From the NCBI RefSeq assembly GCF_018614585.1, contig NZ_JAGGOI010000003.1, positions 1 through 64,000 on the forward strand: 64,000 nt of DNA. Reading direction: 5' to 3'. Each line of letters begins with the position of its first letter. Positions within the stretch are counted from its first letter, which is position 1. The notes beneath the pieces are model-generated. The model saw nothing but the letters and a program-made list of their open reading frames with translations. It searched no databases and was not told the DNA's origin. Source of the stretch: Streptomyces sp. ISL-1. GTDB taxonomy: Bacteria; Actinomycetota; Actinomycetes; Streptomycetales; Streptomycetaceae. The position numbers were made by a program, and so were the translations under genes. Positions 9,416 through 17,644 of the stretch are shown one piece after another.

Positions 9416-10192
9416 ATGAGAATCACCATCGACGACAACTGGACCGCGACGACGACGGCCGATCCGCTGCACATCACCCCGCGCTTCGATTTCCGGGACT
9501 TCCGTGTGCGCATCGCGACATACCAAGACGTCGAGGAACGTGGGCGGTTCCTTCTGGACACCTTCGGCAGTCAGCCCTGGCTGTGGGACACGCCTGACGA
9601 GCTCCGGTTCGACCAGCGGAACCTCGAACTGGTCGGCGCCGAGTTTCAGATCGCCGGTGAAGGCGCCGACGCCGAGGACTCTGCCCGCGTTCCCGCCACA
9701 CCCCCCGTCCGTCCGGGCGGTCTCCGCGCGGACGAGGCCCGGGACTTCCGCCTGGAGGTGACCACGGAGCTCTGCCGCGCCCCCGGAGACACTGTGCTCA
9801 CCTGCCTGCGCGACCTCGACGTCCTCGACGAGCCGCTGGAAGCTCGCATCGGAATCGCCCCCGACGTGGCACTCCTCGTCCAGGACGGCACCGTCGTCGG
9901 CTGGAGCCTCACCGACCCGGCCCGGTACCTGACCACCGGATTCGCCACCCCCGACCCCAACCCGCCCTCCCCGGCCACTCGGCTCCTGTTCACCGAATGC
10001 CTGGACCTCATCACCACACCGCTGTTGGACGCGGTGAGGCGCCGGGATCCGGCCGCCCTGGCCAGTCTCCGGGCGCTCGACCACAAGCTGCGGAACCAGC
10101 GCGAGGACCGGCACCGGACCGATGCTCTGCTCGCGCTCATCGGCGAACTGGTCGAGGACTACGCCGACCGGCCGGCGAAGCCGAAGCCGTGA
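9416..10192 (+). CDS. Putative immunity protein for the RHS toxin
   Basis: A 258-residue soluble acidic protein at ATG 9416, 13 bp after the toxin stop and co-directional. Small genes immediately downstream of an RHS C-terminal toxin are usually immunity genes. I do not recognise the family: the first ~70 residues are beta-rich (ITIDDNWTATTTADPLHI), the rest mixed, with a charged C-terminal helix. No signal or membrane segment is seen, consistent with cytosolic neutralisation of an RNase-type toxin. Function is inferred from position only. Confidence 0.6.
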   Translation: MRITIDDNWTATTTADPLHITPRFDFRDFRVRIATYQDVEERGRFLLDTFGSQPWLWDTPDELRFDQRNLELVGAEFQIAGEGADAEDSARVPATPPVRPGGLRADEARDFRLEVTTELCRAPGDTVLTCLRDLDVLDEPLEARIGIAPDVALLVQDGTVVGWSLTDPARYLTTGFATPDPNPPSPATRLLFTECLDLITTPLLDAVRRRDPAALASLRALDHKLRNQREDRHRTDALLALIGELVEDYADRPAKPKP

Positions 10193-10236
10193 ATAGGATC
10201 ACGACGACGACAGACGACGACGGAGGCTCGACGACC

Positions 10237-11055
10237 ATGGCGGACCAGCGCGTGTACCTCGTGACCGGCGGCGGGACGGGCATCGGCGCCGCGACCGCCC
10301 GGCTGCTGCACGAAGCGGGGCACCACGTGGTGATCTCGGGGCGCCGCCCCGAACCGCTGCGGCTCGTCGCGGAGGAGACCGGAGCCCTGGCCGTCCCGTC
10401 CGACATCGGTGACCCCGATGCGGTACGGGCACTCGTCGACACGGCCGTCGCCGCGCGCGGCCGCCTCGACGGGCTCGTCCTCAACGCCGGTATCGGGCGC
10501 GGCGGAAGTGTGGGCGAGGTGACGCTGGAGGACTGGGACGCGGTCATGCGCACCAACCTCACCGGCCCGTTCCATCTGCTGCGCGCCGCGCTCCCTCATC
10601 TGCTCGACGCCCGGGGCGCAGTGGTCGCGGTCGCCTCGGTGTCCGCCCTGCTGAACGGCGTGGGCAATGCCGCCTACGCGACCTCCAAGGCGGCGCTGCT
10701 CCAGCTCTGCCGCTCGCTCGCGGTCGACTACGGGGCCGCGGGCCTGCGCGCCAACACCGTGTGCCCGAGCTGGGTGCGCACCGACATGGCGGAGCGCCGG
10801 ATGAGCCGGTTCGCGGACGAAGCGGGACTGGGTGCGGGCGGTGTCGACGCGGCGTACGAGGAGGTGACCCGTGTCCTGCCCGCCGGGCGTCCCGCTGAGC
10901 CGCGCGAGGTCGCCGAGGCCGTCGCCTGGCTGCTCTCGCCCGCCTCCTCCTTCGTCAACGGGGCCGTCCTCACCGTCGACGGCGGCGTGACCGCCCTCGA
11001 CCCCGGCACGCTCGCCTTCGACTTCCGGATCGAACCGCGAGCACCGCACGCCTGA
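10237..11055 (+). CDS. SDR family NAD(P)-dependent oxidoreductase
   Basis: A 272-residue classical short-chain dehydrogenase. The cofactor motif TGGGTGIG is at residues ~9-16, NAG at ~87, the catalytic Ser in VASVSALL and the catalytic pair in YATSK. The C-terminal NGAVLTVDGG is typical of FabG-like enzymes. ATG 10237 begins the Rossmann domain directly; an upstream in-frame extension overlaps the immunity gene and is rejected. Substrate unknown. It is convergent with the nitrobindin-like gene, 14 bp apart. Three copies of a CGCCTGA-like 7-mer mark its 3' end. Confidence 0.93.
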   Translation: MADQRVYLVTGGGTGIGAATARLLHEAGHHVVISGRRPEPLRLVAEETGALAVPSDIGDPDAVRALVDTAVAARGRLDGLVLNAGIGRGGSVGEVTLEDWDAVMRTNLTGPFHLLRAALPHLLDARGAVVAVASVSALLNGVGNAAYATSKAALLQLCRSLAVDYGAAGLRANTVCPSWVRTDMAERRMSRFADEAGLGAGGVDAAYEEVTRVLPAGRPAEPREVAEAVAWLLSPASSFVNGAVLTVDGGVTALDPGTLAFDFRIEPRAPHA

Positions 11056-11069
11056 CGCCTGACGCCTAA

Positions 11070-11612
11070 TCAGGGCTTCCGTCGAAGCCGTGCCGAAAGG
11101 TGGTGCTGCAGGGGCTGACCGACCGCCGCGAGGTCATGGACGAAGTCGAGCGTGTCCTCGTCCGTCACGGTGTAGCGGCGGCGGGTGGCGTTCACCTCCT
11201 TGGCCGTGGGGGTGAGAGCCACCTCGTGGGTGATGAGGTCGACCGTGCCGGCGTCGGCGCTGCCGACCAGAATCTCCGCGATGCCGGTGGGCTGGGTGAT
11301 CAACGCCTCGACCCGTCCATCGGGTTGGAGCCGCCACCAGCCGCTCTCCCGGGCCGACGGACGCAGCGGGGTACCGTCCGCGCCGAGCAGCCAGGCGCGC
11401 GCCTCGTAGTGGAGAAAAGGCCGCCCGTCGTGGCTGAAGGTGACCTCCTGCGCGTACGTGAACTCCTCGTCGAGCGTCGGATATCCGCCCCGGCCCCGGC
11501 CGGCCCAGGTACCCAGCAGCCCGATCACCGGCGCGAGCAGTGCGTGCGGTGCGGGTGCGTCGTCCGGTCGCAGGGCGTCGGGATACGGGAGCTTGTGGGC
11601 GGGGTCGAACAT
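11070..11612 (-). CDS. Nitrobindin-like heme-binding protein (FABP-like fold)
   Basis: A 180-residue protein with the nitrobindin/THAP4 signature GxWxGxGxGxYP ([13 protein letters not shown], ~34-46). A beta-barrel follows, including [14 protein letters not shown] and a C-terminal [11 protein letters not shown] in which a His is the expected proximal heme ligand. Family members bind ferric heme and isomerise peroxynitrite to nitrate in the cytoplasm. The length is within the family range (160-200). It is transcribed from its own upstream region and is divergent from the DUF4139 pair. Confidence 0.88.
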   Translation of the reverse strand: MFDPAHKLPYPDALRPDDAPAPHALLAPVIGLLGTWAGRGRGGYPTLDEEFTYAQEVTFSHDGRPFLHYEARAWLLGADGTPLRPSARESGWWRLQPDGRVEALITQPTGIAEILVGSADAGTVDLITHEVALTPTAKEVNATRRRYTVTDEDTLDFVHDLAAVGQPLQHHLSARLRRKP

Positions 11613-11723
11613 GAGGTGCGCTCCTGGGTCGAGGCCGGTGCCGGACGGCAGCTTAGGCGGACGCGCGAACCGGCCGGGCGTAGGCTTCGCTCAGCATGGA
11701 CGCGGCGGCGGGGGGCGTAGCAC

Positions 11724-13832
11724 ATGACGGCTGAGACGACACGGAGATGGGGGTCGACCCTCGATTCGGTCGTGGTGTACGCGCAGGGCGCGATCTGCCG
11801 CCGCCTGGCCCGGGGCAGCGTGCCGCCCGACGGCCGGGTACGGGTGACGGGACTGCCCCGCTCGCTGGACCCGGGTTCGCTGCGAGCCCATGTCCTGGGC
11901 GCCCCCGGGGTGCGCGTCACCGAGGCCCGGGTGGAAGTCGAGGCAGAGCCGCTCGCCACGGGCACGCCCGACGAGTCGCGGCGCGAGGTCGAGCGGCTGA
12001 GAGACGCTTACGCCGCGGCCCTGGGACGCCGGGACCGACAACTGAGCCTGATCGAGGAGGTCAGGGCTCTCCACCCGGTCCCACCTGCCCGCAGGCGCGA
12101 GGACCCGCACCGCCACACCCCGGTCGACGAGTGGCTGGAGCTCGCCGACTTCGTCGACGAGCGGCTGACGGGACTGCACAACCGCCTCGTCGAGCTGGAG
12201 GAGGCACTGCGCAACGTCGAGCACGAGCTCACCGCCGCCGCCGACAGGCTCGCCCGCGCCTCCACCGACGCGCCGTCAGCGCATGTGGAGACCACGGTCT
12301 GCGCGGTCCTGACCCTCATCGGCACCGGTGACGCGGAGGTGGAGCTGGAGCTGGAATACGGGGTGCCGGGCGCCGTCTGGGTGCCGGCCTACCGTCTCAC
12401 TCACCGTCAGGGCGACGGCAGCGGCCGTCTGGTGCTGCGCGCCTCGGTCGCGCAGCGGACCGGCGAGGACTGGACCGGCGTGCGCATCGCCCTGGCCACC
12501 GCCGATCTTCGGCGCCGCACCGACCTGCCGAGGCTCCGCTCGATCCGGATCGGACGCAGTCAGCCCGCCCCCGCGCCTTCTGGCTGGCGCGAGCCCCCGG
12601 CCGGGCTTGTCGACCTGTTCACCGGGTACGACGCGGCAGGCCCTGGCCCGGCGACGACCGCCGCACCCGCGGCTGTCGGGGCAGGCTCCGCGCCCGTGGG
12701 TACCGCGGGCGGCTCCGCGCCAGGTCCCGTTCCGCCACCGCCGCCTCCCCCACCGCCGGCACCGCAGGGCTACGGCGGTCCGCCGGCCGCGGTCCCGGTG
12801 CCCGGCGGCACGTACGGCGCTCCCCCGGAAGTCTTCGGCGGCGGGATACCCGACCTCGCGCAGCCAACGGCCCGGTCACGGCCGGCCGGCAGGCCGGGTG
12901 CCGGCGGCAGGCCCTTCGCGGGTGCCCCCGCCGCCATGGCGCCCGCGGCTCCTGGCCGGGCTGCGCCGCCACCCCCTCCGGCACCGGTAGCCGGTCCGCC
13001 GCAGCCGAGCGGCGCCGAGCTCGACTACGCCGCCCTCGTGCTGTGCGGCCCCGACGAGCAGGGCGGTCGCAGAGGCCGGCTGTTTCCCGATTCTCCCTTC
13101 GACCCGGTGGCGGCCGAGTACCGCCGCCGCGCCGAAGCCGTAGCCGCGCTGCCGCTGCCCGGACAGGCCGTGCGGCCCCGCGAGTCGGCGGGTTCCTTCG
13201 ACCACCGCTTCGATGCCACCGCCCGAGCCGACATTCCGTCGGACGGCACCTGGCACACCGTCACCGTCGGCGAGATCCCGGTCGGCCTGCGTACCGAGTA
13301 CCTCTGCGTGCCGTCCGTGGAGCAGACCGTGTACGCGACGTTGGTGCTCTCCAACGCCACCGACCAGGCACTGCTGGCCGGCCCGGTGGAGGTCACCGTC
13401 GACGACGACTTCCTGCTGACCGCCGCACTGCCCACGCTCGCCCCCGGCGGTGTCCGCCGGGTGGGGCTCGGGCCGGCCGAGGACATCCGGGTCACCCGCC
13501 GTACGAACGTGCACGAGTCGACCTCGGGCCTGCGCAACAACACCACCGTGCTCGACCACCGCGTCCACGTGGAGCTGGCCAACCGGCTCGCGAGGGCCGT
13601 CACCGTCGAAGTCCGCGAGCGGGTGCCGGTCAGCTCCGAACCGGACGTCCGGATCGAGGAACGGGCCGACTGGACGGCACCCGAGGAAGGCACGGGGCCC
13701 GATCGCCATGCGCCGGGCACCCGCGTCTGGCGGCTGGACCTGCCCGCAGGCGCCACCGCCGCCCTCGACGGCGGCTACGAGATCCGCATCCCGACCGGCA
13801 AGGCCCTGGCCGGCGGCAACCGCAGGAGCTGA
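11724..13832 (+). CDS. MuiA-like DUF4139 protein with Pro/Gly-rich insert
   Basis: A 702-residue mucoidy-inhibitor-A-like protein. A DUF4140-type N-terminal beta domain (~10-70) is followed by a coiled coil (~80-180). The start of DUF4139 (VPAYRLTHRQGDG, QRTGEDWTGVRIALATA, ~215-270) is interrupted by a ~150-residue Pro/Ala/Gly-rich low-complexity stretch including runs of prolines. The rest of the beta-rich DUF4139 (QTVYATLVLSNAT, DHRVHVELANRL) completes it. No signal peptide. The biochemical function of the family is unknown; MuiA affects mucoidy. It is 8 bp upstream of a paralogue. Confidence 0.85.
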   Translation: MTAETTRRWGSTLDSVVVYAQGAICRRLARGSVPPDGRVRVTGLPRSLDPGSLRAHVLGAPGVRVTEARVEVEAEPLATGTPDESRREVERLRDAYAAALGRRDRQLSLIEEVRALHPVPPARRREDPHRHTPVDEWLELADFVDERLTGLHNRLVELEEALRNVEHELTAAADRLARASTDAPSAHVETTVCAVLTLIGTGDAEVELELEYGVPGAVWVPAYRLTHRQGDGSGRLVLRASVAQRTGEDWTGVRIALATADLRRRTDLPRLRSIRIGRSQPAPAPSGWREPPAGLVDLFTGYDAAGPGPATTAAPAAVGAGSAPVGTAGGSAPGPVPPPPPPPPPAPQGYGGPPAAVPVPGGTYGAPPEVFGGGIPDLAQPTARSRPAGRPGAGGRPFAGAPAAMAPAAPGRAAPPPPPAPVAGPPQPSGAELDYAALVLCGPDEQGGRRGRLFPDSPFDPVAAEYRRRAEAVAALPLPGQAVRPRESAGSFDHRFDATARADIPSDGTWHTVTVGEIPVGLRTEYLCVPSVEQTVYATLVLSNATDQALLAGPVEVTVDDDFLLTAALPTLAPGGVRRVGLGPAEDIRVTRRTNVHESTSGLRNNTTVLDHRVHVELANRLARAVTVEVRERVPVSSEPDVRIEERADWTAPEEGTGPDRHAPGTRVWRLDLPAGATAALDGGYEIRIPTGKALAGGNRRS

Positions 13833-13840
13833 CACACGCC

Positions 13841-15403
13841 ATGTCCACGGCCCCGAAGCCGATCGCCCTCCCCGTCACCGCCGTCACGTGCCTTGAGGAT
13901 CGCGCCCACATCGAGCGCGCCGTCGTGCTCGACCTGGAGGCCGGGGTCCAGCAGTTGCGTCTCGGGCCGGTCAGTGCGCTGGCCGTCGACCGGAGCCTCC
14001 ATGCCGAGCTGACCGCCGATCACCCCGCGACCGTGCTCGACGTGCGGATCGTCCGCAGCTGGACGCCGCGCGGGCCGCTGCCGTCCACCGACGACGACTC
14101 CGCCCTGCGCCGCCGCGTACACACCCTCGAAGAGGAGCGGCTGGCCCTGGGGCGGCGACGCGACCGGCTGCATGCCCGCCTTGACCTGCTCGGCCGCCTC
14201 GCCGCCGATCTGCTGCGGGAGATCGGCGAAGGCGCCGGCTCCGGAGAGACCGAACGGCCCCGCTGGGCCCGCGAACTGGACCGGGTGGATGACGAGCGCG
14301 ACGCGCACGGCGAGCAACTGCGCACCGTGGAGGCCCGGCTGGCCGCCCTCGCTGCCGAACTCGGGGAAGCCCAGCGGGCCATGCACCTCTCCGAGGAGGA
14401 GCCCGCCGAGCTGGTCGGCCATATCGAGTTGACCGTGGAGGCCGCGGTCGCCGGGCCGGTCGGGCTGCGCCTGAGCCACCTCACCCCGTGTGCGCTGTGG
14501 CGGCCCGCCTACCGGGCCGTGCTCGACGGGGACTGCCTGACACTGGAGACCGACGCGATGGTCTGGCAGCGCACCGGTGAGGACTGGTCGGACGTACGAC
14601 TGACATTGTCGACGGCCCGCTCGGCGCTGGCCACCGATCCGCCACGGCTTGGCGAGGACCGGCTGACGCTCAAGGACCGCTCCGCAGCGGAGCGCCGCAC
14701 GGTCGACGTCGAGCTGCGCGAGGAGGAGGTCGGGGCCCTCGGCCCGGCCCCGGTGCTCGGCCTGCCGGGGGTGGACGACGGCGGCGAGGCGCGGGTGTTG
14801 AGATCCCCCGCGCCGGTCTCGGTGCCCGGTGACGGCCGCGCCCACCGGGTGCCGCTCTCCGCGTTCACCACGGCCGCGCGCAGTGAGTACGCCTGCTCAC
14901 CGGAGTTGTCCCCCCTGGTCACCCAGGTGGTGCGGTTCGACAACCTGTCCGGCCACGCGCTGCTCGCCGGGCCCGTGGACCTGGTCCGCGGCAGCGGATT
15001 CAGCGGCCGCGGCACGCTGGACTTCACTGCCCCCGCCGCCCCAGTTGAGCTGGCCTTCGGCAGCTGCGACGACTACAGGGTGGTCCGGCATGCCGAGGAG
15101 TCCCGCGACTTGGCCGGAATCACCCAGCGGACCGTGGTCACCCGCACGGTCCGGCTGCACCTGTCCCGGTTCTCCGCCTCCGGGGAGCACGGCGAGCGGG
15201 TGGTCGCCCTTCGGGAGCGGATCCCGGTCTCCGAGGTCTCGGCGGTGGAGATACGCCTGCACAAGGATTCATGCTCCCCGGCGCCCGACGTGGTCGACGC
15301 CGAGGGCATCGCCCGCTGGGACGTCACCCTCCCGCCCGGCGGCCGCCGCACGGTCACCCTGGTCTACGAGCTGTCGGCGAGCGCCAAAGTCACCGGGCTC
15401 TGA
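13841..15403 (+). CDS. Second MuiA-like DUF4139 protein
   Basis: A 520-residue paralogue of the preceding protein at ATG 13841, with a GGAG site within the end of gene one. It has the same order: N-terminal beta domain (VTCLEDRAHIERAVVLDLEAG), coiled coil (~90-190), then an uninterrupted DUF4139 domain (WRPAYRAVLDGD, WQRTGEDWSDVRLTLSTA, TQRTVVTRTVRLHLSRFS). It lacks the Pro-rich insert of its neighbour. The pair is probably an operon and may form a hetero-complex, by analogy with two-gene arrangements of this family in actinomycetes (inference). Confidence 0.85.
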   Translation: MSTAPKPIALPVTAVTCLEDRAHIERAVVLDLEAGVQQLRLGPVSALAVDRSLHAELTADHPATVLDVRIVRSWTPRGPLPSTDDDSALRRRVHTLEEERLALGRRRDRLHARLDLLGRLAADLLREIGEGAGSGETERPRWARELDRVDDERDAHGEQLRTVEARLAALAAELGEAQRAMHLSEEEPAELVGHIELTVEAAVAGPVGLRLSHLTPCALWRPAYRAVLDGDCLTLETDAMVWQRTGEDWSDVRLTLSTARSALATDPPRLGEDRLTLKDRSAAERRTVDVELREEEVGALGPAPVLGLPGVDDGGEARVLRSPAPVSVPGDGRAHRVPLSAFTTAARSEYACSPELSPLVTQVVRFDNLSGHALLAGPVDLVRGSGFSGRGTLDFTAPAAPVELAFGSCDDYRVVRHAEESRDLAGITQRTVVTRTVRLHLSRFSASGEHGERVVALRERIPVSEVSAVEIRLHKDSCSPAPDVVDAEGIARWDVTLPPGGRRTVTLVYELSASAKVTGL

Positions 15404-15725
15404 GTTCGGTGGGCCGCTGCACGCCTCCTGCTGGTTCAGGCCTGATCTTGGCTCCCGTCCCCGGCCCGGGGCCGTCTCGCACACCCGAAGGAAATGAGGG
15501 CGTCACCGCTGGGCCCGCCGGTACGCGGCCTGTCGCCCGGTCGCGACCGGCTGCTGCGAGGGCGGGACTCCCGCCTGCCGACAGCACGTACGCCTCGACC
15601 TGTTCCTCGGCGGCCGGACGCGCCGGGTCGGGCTGCTGGTTGTGCCGGCGGCTCGGCTACCGGGACCGCACGGTCATCACCAAGCTTCATCAGGATCACC
15701 ACAGCGCCCCGTCCGGCAGCAACGG
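15404..15725. other. Intergenic region, nothing recognised
   Basis: About 320 bp between convergent transcription units (DUF4139 pair and Trm112-like gene). No gene, clear terminator hairpin or repeat was found. Confidence 0.45.
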
Positions 15726-15947
15726 TCACGAACTGCCGGAGTCGGGCAGTTCGGCGGGCAGTACGTCGTGTTCCTGCTCGACGGCGGGCTCGCCGGAGGA
15801 GGGGAGCAGTTGCGGGATGCCGTCGACGATCGGATAGCGGCGGTGCAGGCGCGGATTGTAAAGAGCGCCCCTGATCTCGTCGAGGATCAGCGGACCCTTG
15901 TCGAGCGGGCAGGCGAGGATCTTCAGCAGCGGGTTGTCAGGCTTCAT
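15726..15947 (-). CDS. Trm112-like small zinc-ribbon protein
   Basis: A 73-residue Trm112 family member. LLKILACPLDKGPL and RRYPIVDGIPQLLP match the conserved ends of the domain, but the second Cys pair expected between them is absent (ALYNPRLHRRYPI), so zinc binding is probably lost. Trm112-like proteins partner methyltransferases. Here the gene overlaps the permease gene by 4 bp (ATGA), just beyond a SAM methyltransferase, so a partner role in this block is plausible. The C-terminal 20 residues are an acidic tail. Confidence 0.82.
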   Translation of the reverse strand: MKPDNPLLKILACPLDKGPLILDEIRGALYNPRLHRRYPIVDGIPQLLPSSGEPAVEQEHDVLPAELPDSGSS

Positions 15948-16849
15948 GGCCGGGTTCCTTCAGAGGTGGAGGTGTCCGCGTCATGTCGCGGCATGGTGAG
16001 CAGGACCGATAGGGCCAACGCGGTGCCGCCGAGGCGCAGCAGCAGCCGCAGCGGGTCCTCGGGCAGTGGCTCGTCGAACGCGATCGTGCCGCTGACGATG
16101 GTGAACACGCAGGTCACCGTCGAGCAGACCGGGACGATCAGCGACGCGCGGCAGCGCTGCAGGGCGGTCTGGGACAGCACCAGTCCGCTGATCCCGGTGA
16201 ACACCAGAAGGTACGGGTAGGGGGAGGCGAGCAGTGCCGGCACGGAGCCTTGGAGGTCCGAGGTGCCCAGGTGCCCGGAGATGCCCTTGATGGCGAGCGA
16301 GCTGACCCCGTACAGCAGACCGACCGCCACCCCGTAGGCCACTCCGGTGGTCGGCTGCCGGTGACGCCGGCGGGCTCGCCGTTCCGCGGCCGCGTACAGG
16401 AGCAGTCCGGCCGCGAGTGTCGGCACGCACAGTGCCAGCAGGAGACCTGCGGGCGCGCTGCGGCTGATCTCCTCGCTGCTCTCGTACAGCGAGGACACCA
16501 CCATGACCAGCGCCAGCCCGATGACGGCCACCGCGCGCTGCTCCCGGCCGGAGGGGCGCTCACCGAGCACCACCGACGAGAGCACCAGCAGGAGGGCCAG
16601 CCCTGACAGGAACAGACCCTGGGCGGCGGCGATCGGCAGTGTGCGGTAGACGGCCAGTTGGGCGGCGAACCCCAGGGCGAGCGCCGTGGCCCCGCAGATC
16701 CACAAGGGCCTGCCGGCCAGCAGGAGCAGGGCCCGGCCCGGCTGTGCGGCGCTCAGCGGCGGCATGCCGGCCAGAGCCCGCTTCTCCAGGACGAAGCCGG
16801 TGCTGTACAGGACGTTCGCCGCCAGTGCGGCGGCCACTCCCCACACCAC
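15944..16849 (-). CDS. DMT/EamA-like membrane transporter
   Basis: A 301-residue integral membrane protein with about nine to ten hydrophobic segments, two EamA-like halves, and a short cytoplasmic basic loop (AERRARRRHRQ) between them. It resembles actinobacterial DMT-superfamily permeases. The substrate is not predictable. It lies 3 bp after the methyltransferase gene and overlaps the Trm112-like gene, so it belongs to the same minus-strand operon. Flipping of an envelope glycolipid intermediate is one possible role (inference). Confidence 0.75.
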   Translation of the reverse strand: MVWGVAAALAANVLYSTGFVLEKRALAGMPPLSAAQPGRALLLLAGRPLWICGATALALGFAAQLAVYRTLPIAAAQGLFLSGLALLLVLSSVVLGERPSGREQRAVAVIGLALVMVVSSLYESSEEISRSAPAGLLLALCVPTLAAGLLLYAAAERRARRRHRQPTTGVAYGVAVGLLYGVSSLAIKGISGHLGTSDLQGSVPALLASPYPYLLVFTGISGLVLSQTALQRCRASLIVPVCSTVTCVFTIVSGTIAFDEPLPEDPLRLLLRLGGTALALSVLLTMPRHDADTSTSEGTRP

Positions 16850-16852
16850 GGG

Positions 16853-17644
16853 CTACACCTTCCTCGCGTGAACCAGGAGGATGGAGGCGAGGGACGGCAG
16901 TCGGCAGGCCAAGCGGTCCAGCGGGCGGAGCGGGCGCGGCACTCCGTGGAACGGCGCACCGGCGACCGTCACCACCTCGAACCCGGACGCCGCCACGAAC
17001 TCGCGCAGCGCGCGCGCCGTGTACAGCCGCAGATGGCCCACCACCTGGCTGCCCGGCCTGCCGTGGATGCGGCGCAGACTCACCTCGGAGAACACCGGTT
17101 GGACTCCGGCGAGCAGCAGCCCGCGGTTGTACCAGGCGGCAAGGTTCGGCGTGGAGAGCATCAGATGCCCCCCGGGTCGCAGCACCCGGTGCAGTTCGTC
17201 GAGGGCGCTGTCGGGGTCGACGAGGTGCTCGACGACCTCGCTGAACAGCACGGCATCGGCGCTGCCGGAGGCGAACGGCAGCCCACCGCCGGTCAGCTCG
17301 CCGCGGACGACCTGGCTCAGACGCGGCGCCGCCCGGCGCAGCGCGTCCTGCGACCAGTCGACTCCCACGATGCGGTGCCCGTTCAGTACGCGGGCGGCGG
17401 TCGCGGCCGCCGAGCCGTCACCGCAGCCCACGTCGAGCACGGTCGCGGCCGGGCGGCCGGGCCCGGCGGGCCCGAGCGCATCGGCCAGCATCCGGGCCTG
17501 GCGCAGACTACGGGCCTCGCCGGAGGCGACGGGGACGGTGGGGTCCTCGTAGAAATCCCGCAGCCCGGGGACGGGCCGGGTCGGCGAATGCACCGGTGCC
17601 TCGGGCGATTTCCCGGCGGCGGAGCCGTTGGAGGAGGGGGTCAT
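16853..17644 (-). CDS. Class I SAM-dependent methyltransferase
   Basis: A 263-residue methyltransferase with motif I VLDVGCGDGSAAA (~69-81), an acidic motif II (VGVDWS), motif IV region (ADAVLFSEVVEHL) and the post-motif LRPGGHLMLSTPN. The first ~30 residues are disordered. It overlaps the acyltransferase gene by 4 bp (ATGA) and is followed by the DMT permease. Methylation of a sugar or lipid intermediate in the glycoconjugate block is an inference from neighbours. Confidence 0.88.
   Translation of the reverse strand: MTPSSNGSAAGKSPEAPVHSPTRPVPGLRDFYEDPTVPVASGEARSLRQARMLADALGPAGPGRPAATVLDVGCGDGSAAATAARVLNGHRIVGVDWSQDALRRAAPRLSQVVRGELTGGGLPFASGSADAVLFSEVVEHLVDPDSALDELHRVLRPGGHLMLSTPNLAAWYNRGLLLAGVQPVFSEVSLRRIHGRPGSQVVGHLRLYTARALREFVAASGFEVVTVAGAPFHGVPRPLRPLDRLACRLPSLASILLVHARKV

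Noticed and set aside
7270..9561. 763-codon antisense frame over the RHS gene
   Set aside because: It is the mirror of a GC-rich coding frame; its composition (Val/Gly/Arg-rich) and lack of a ribosome site or motif show it is a shadow.
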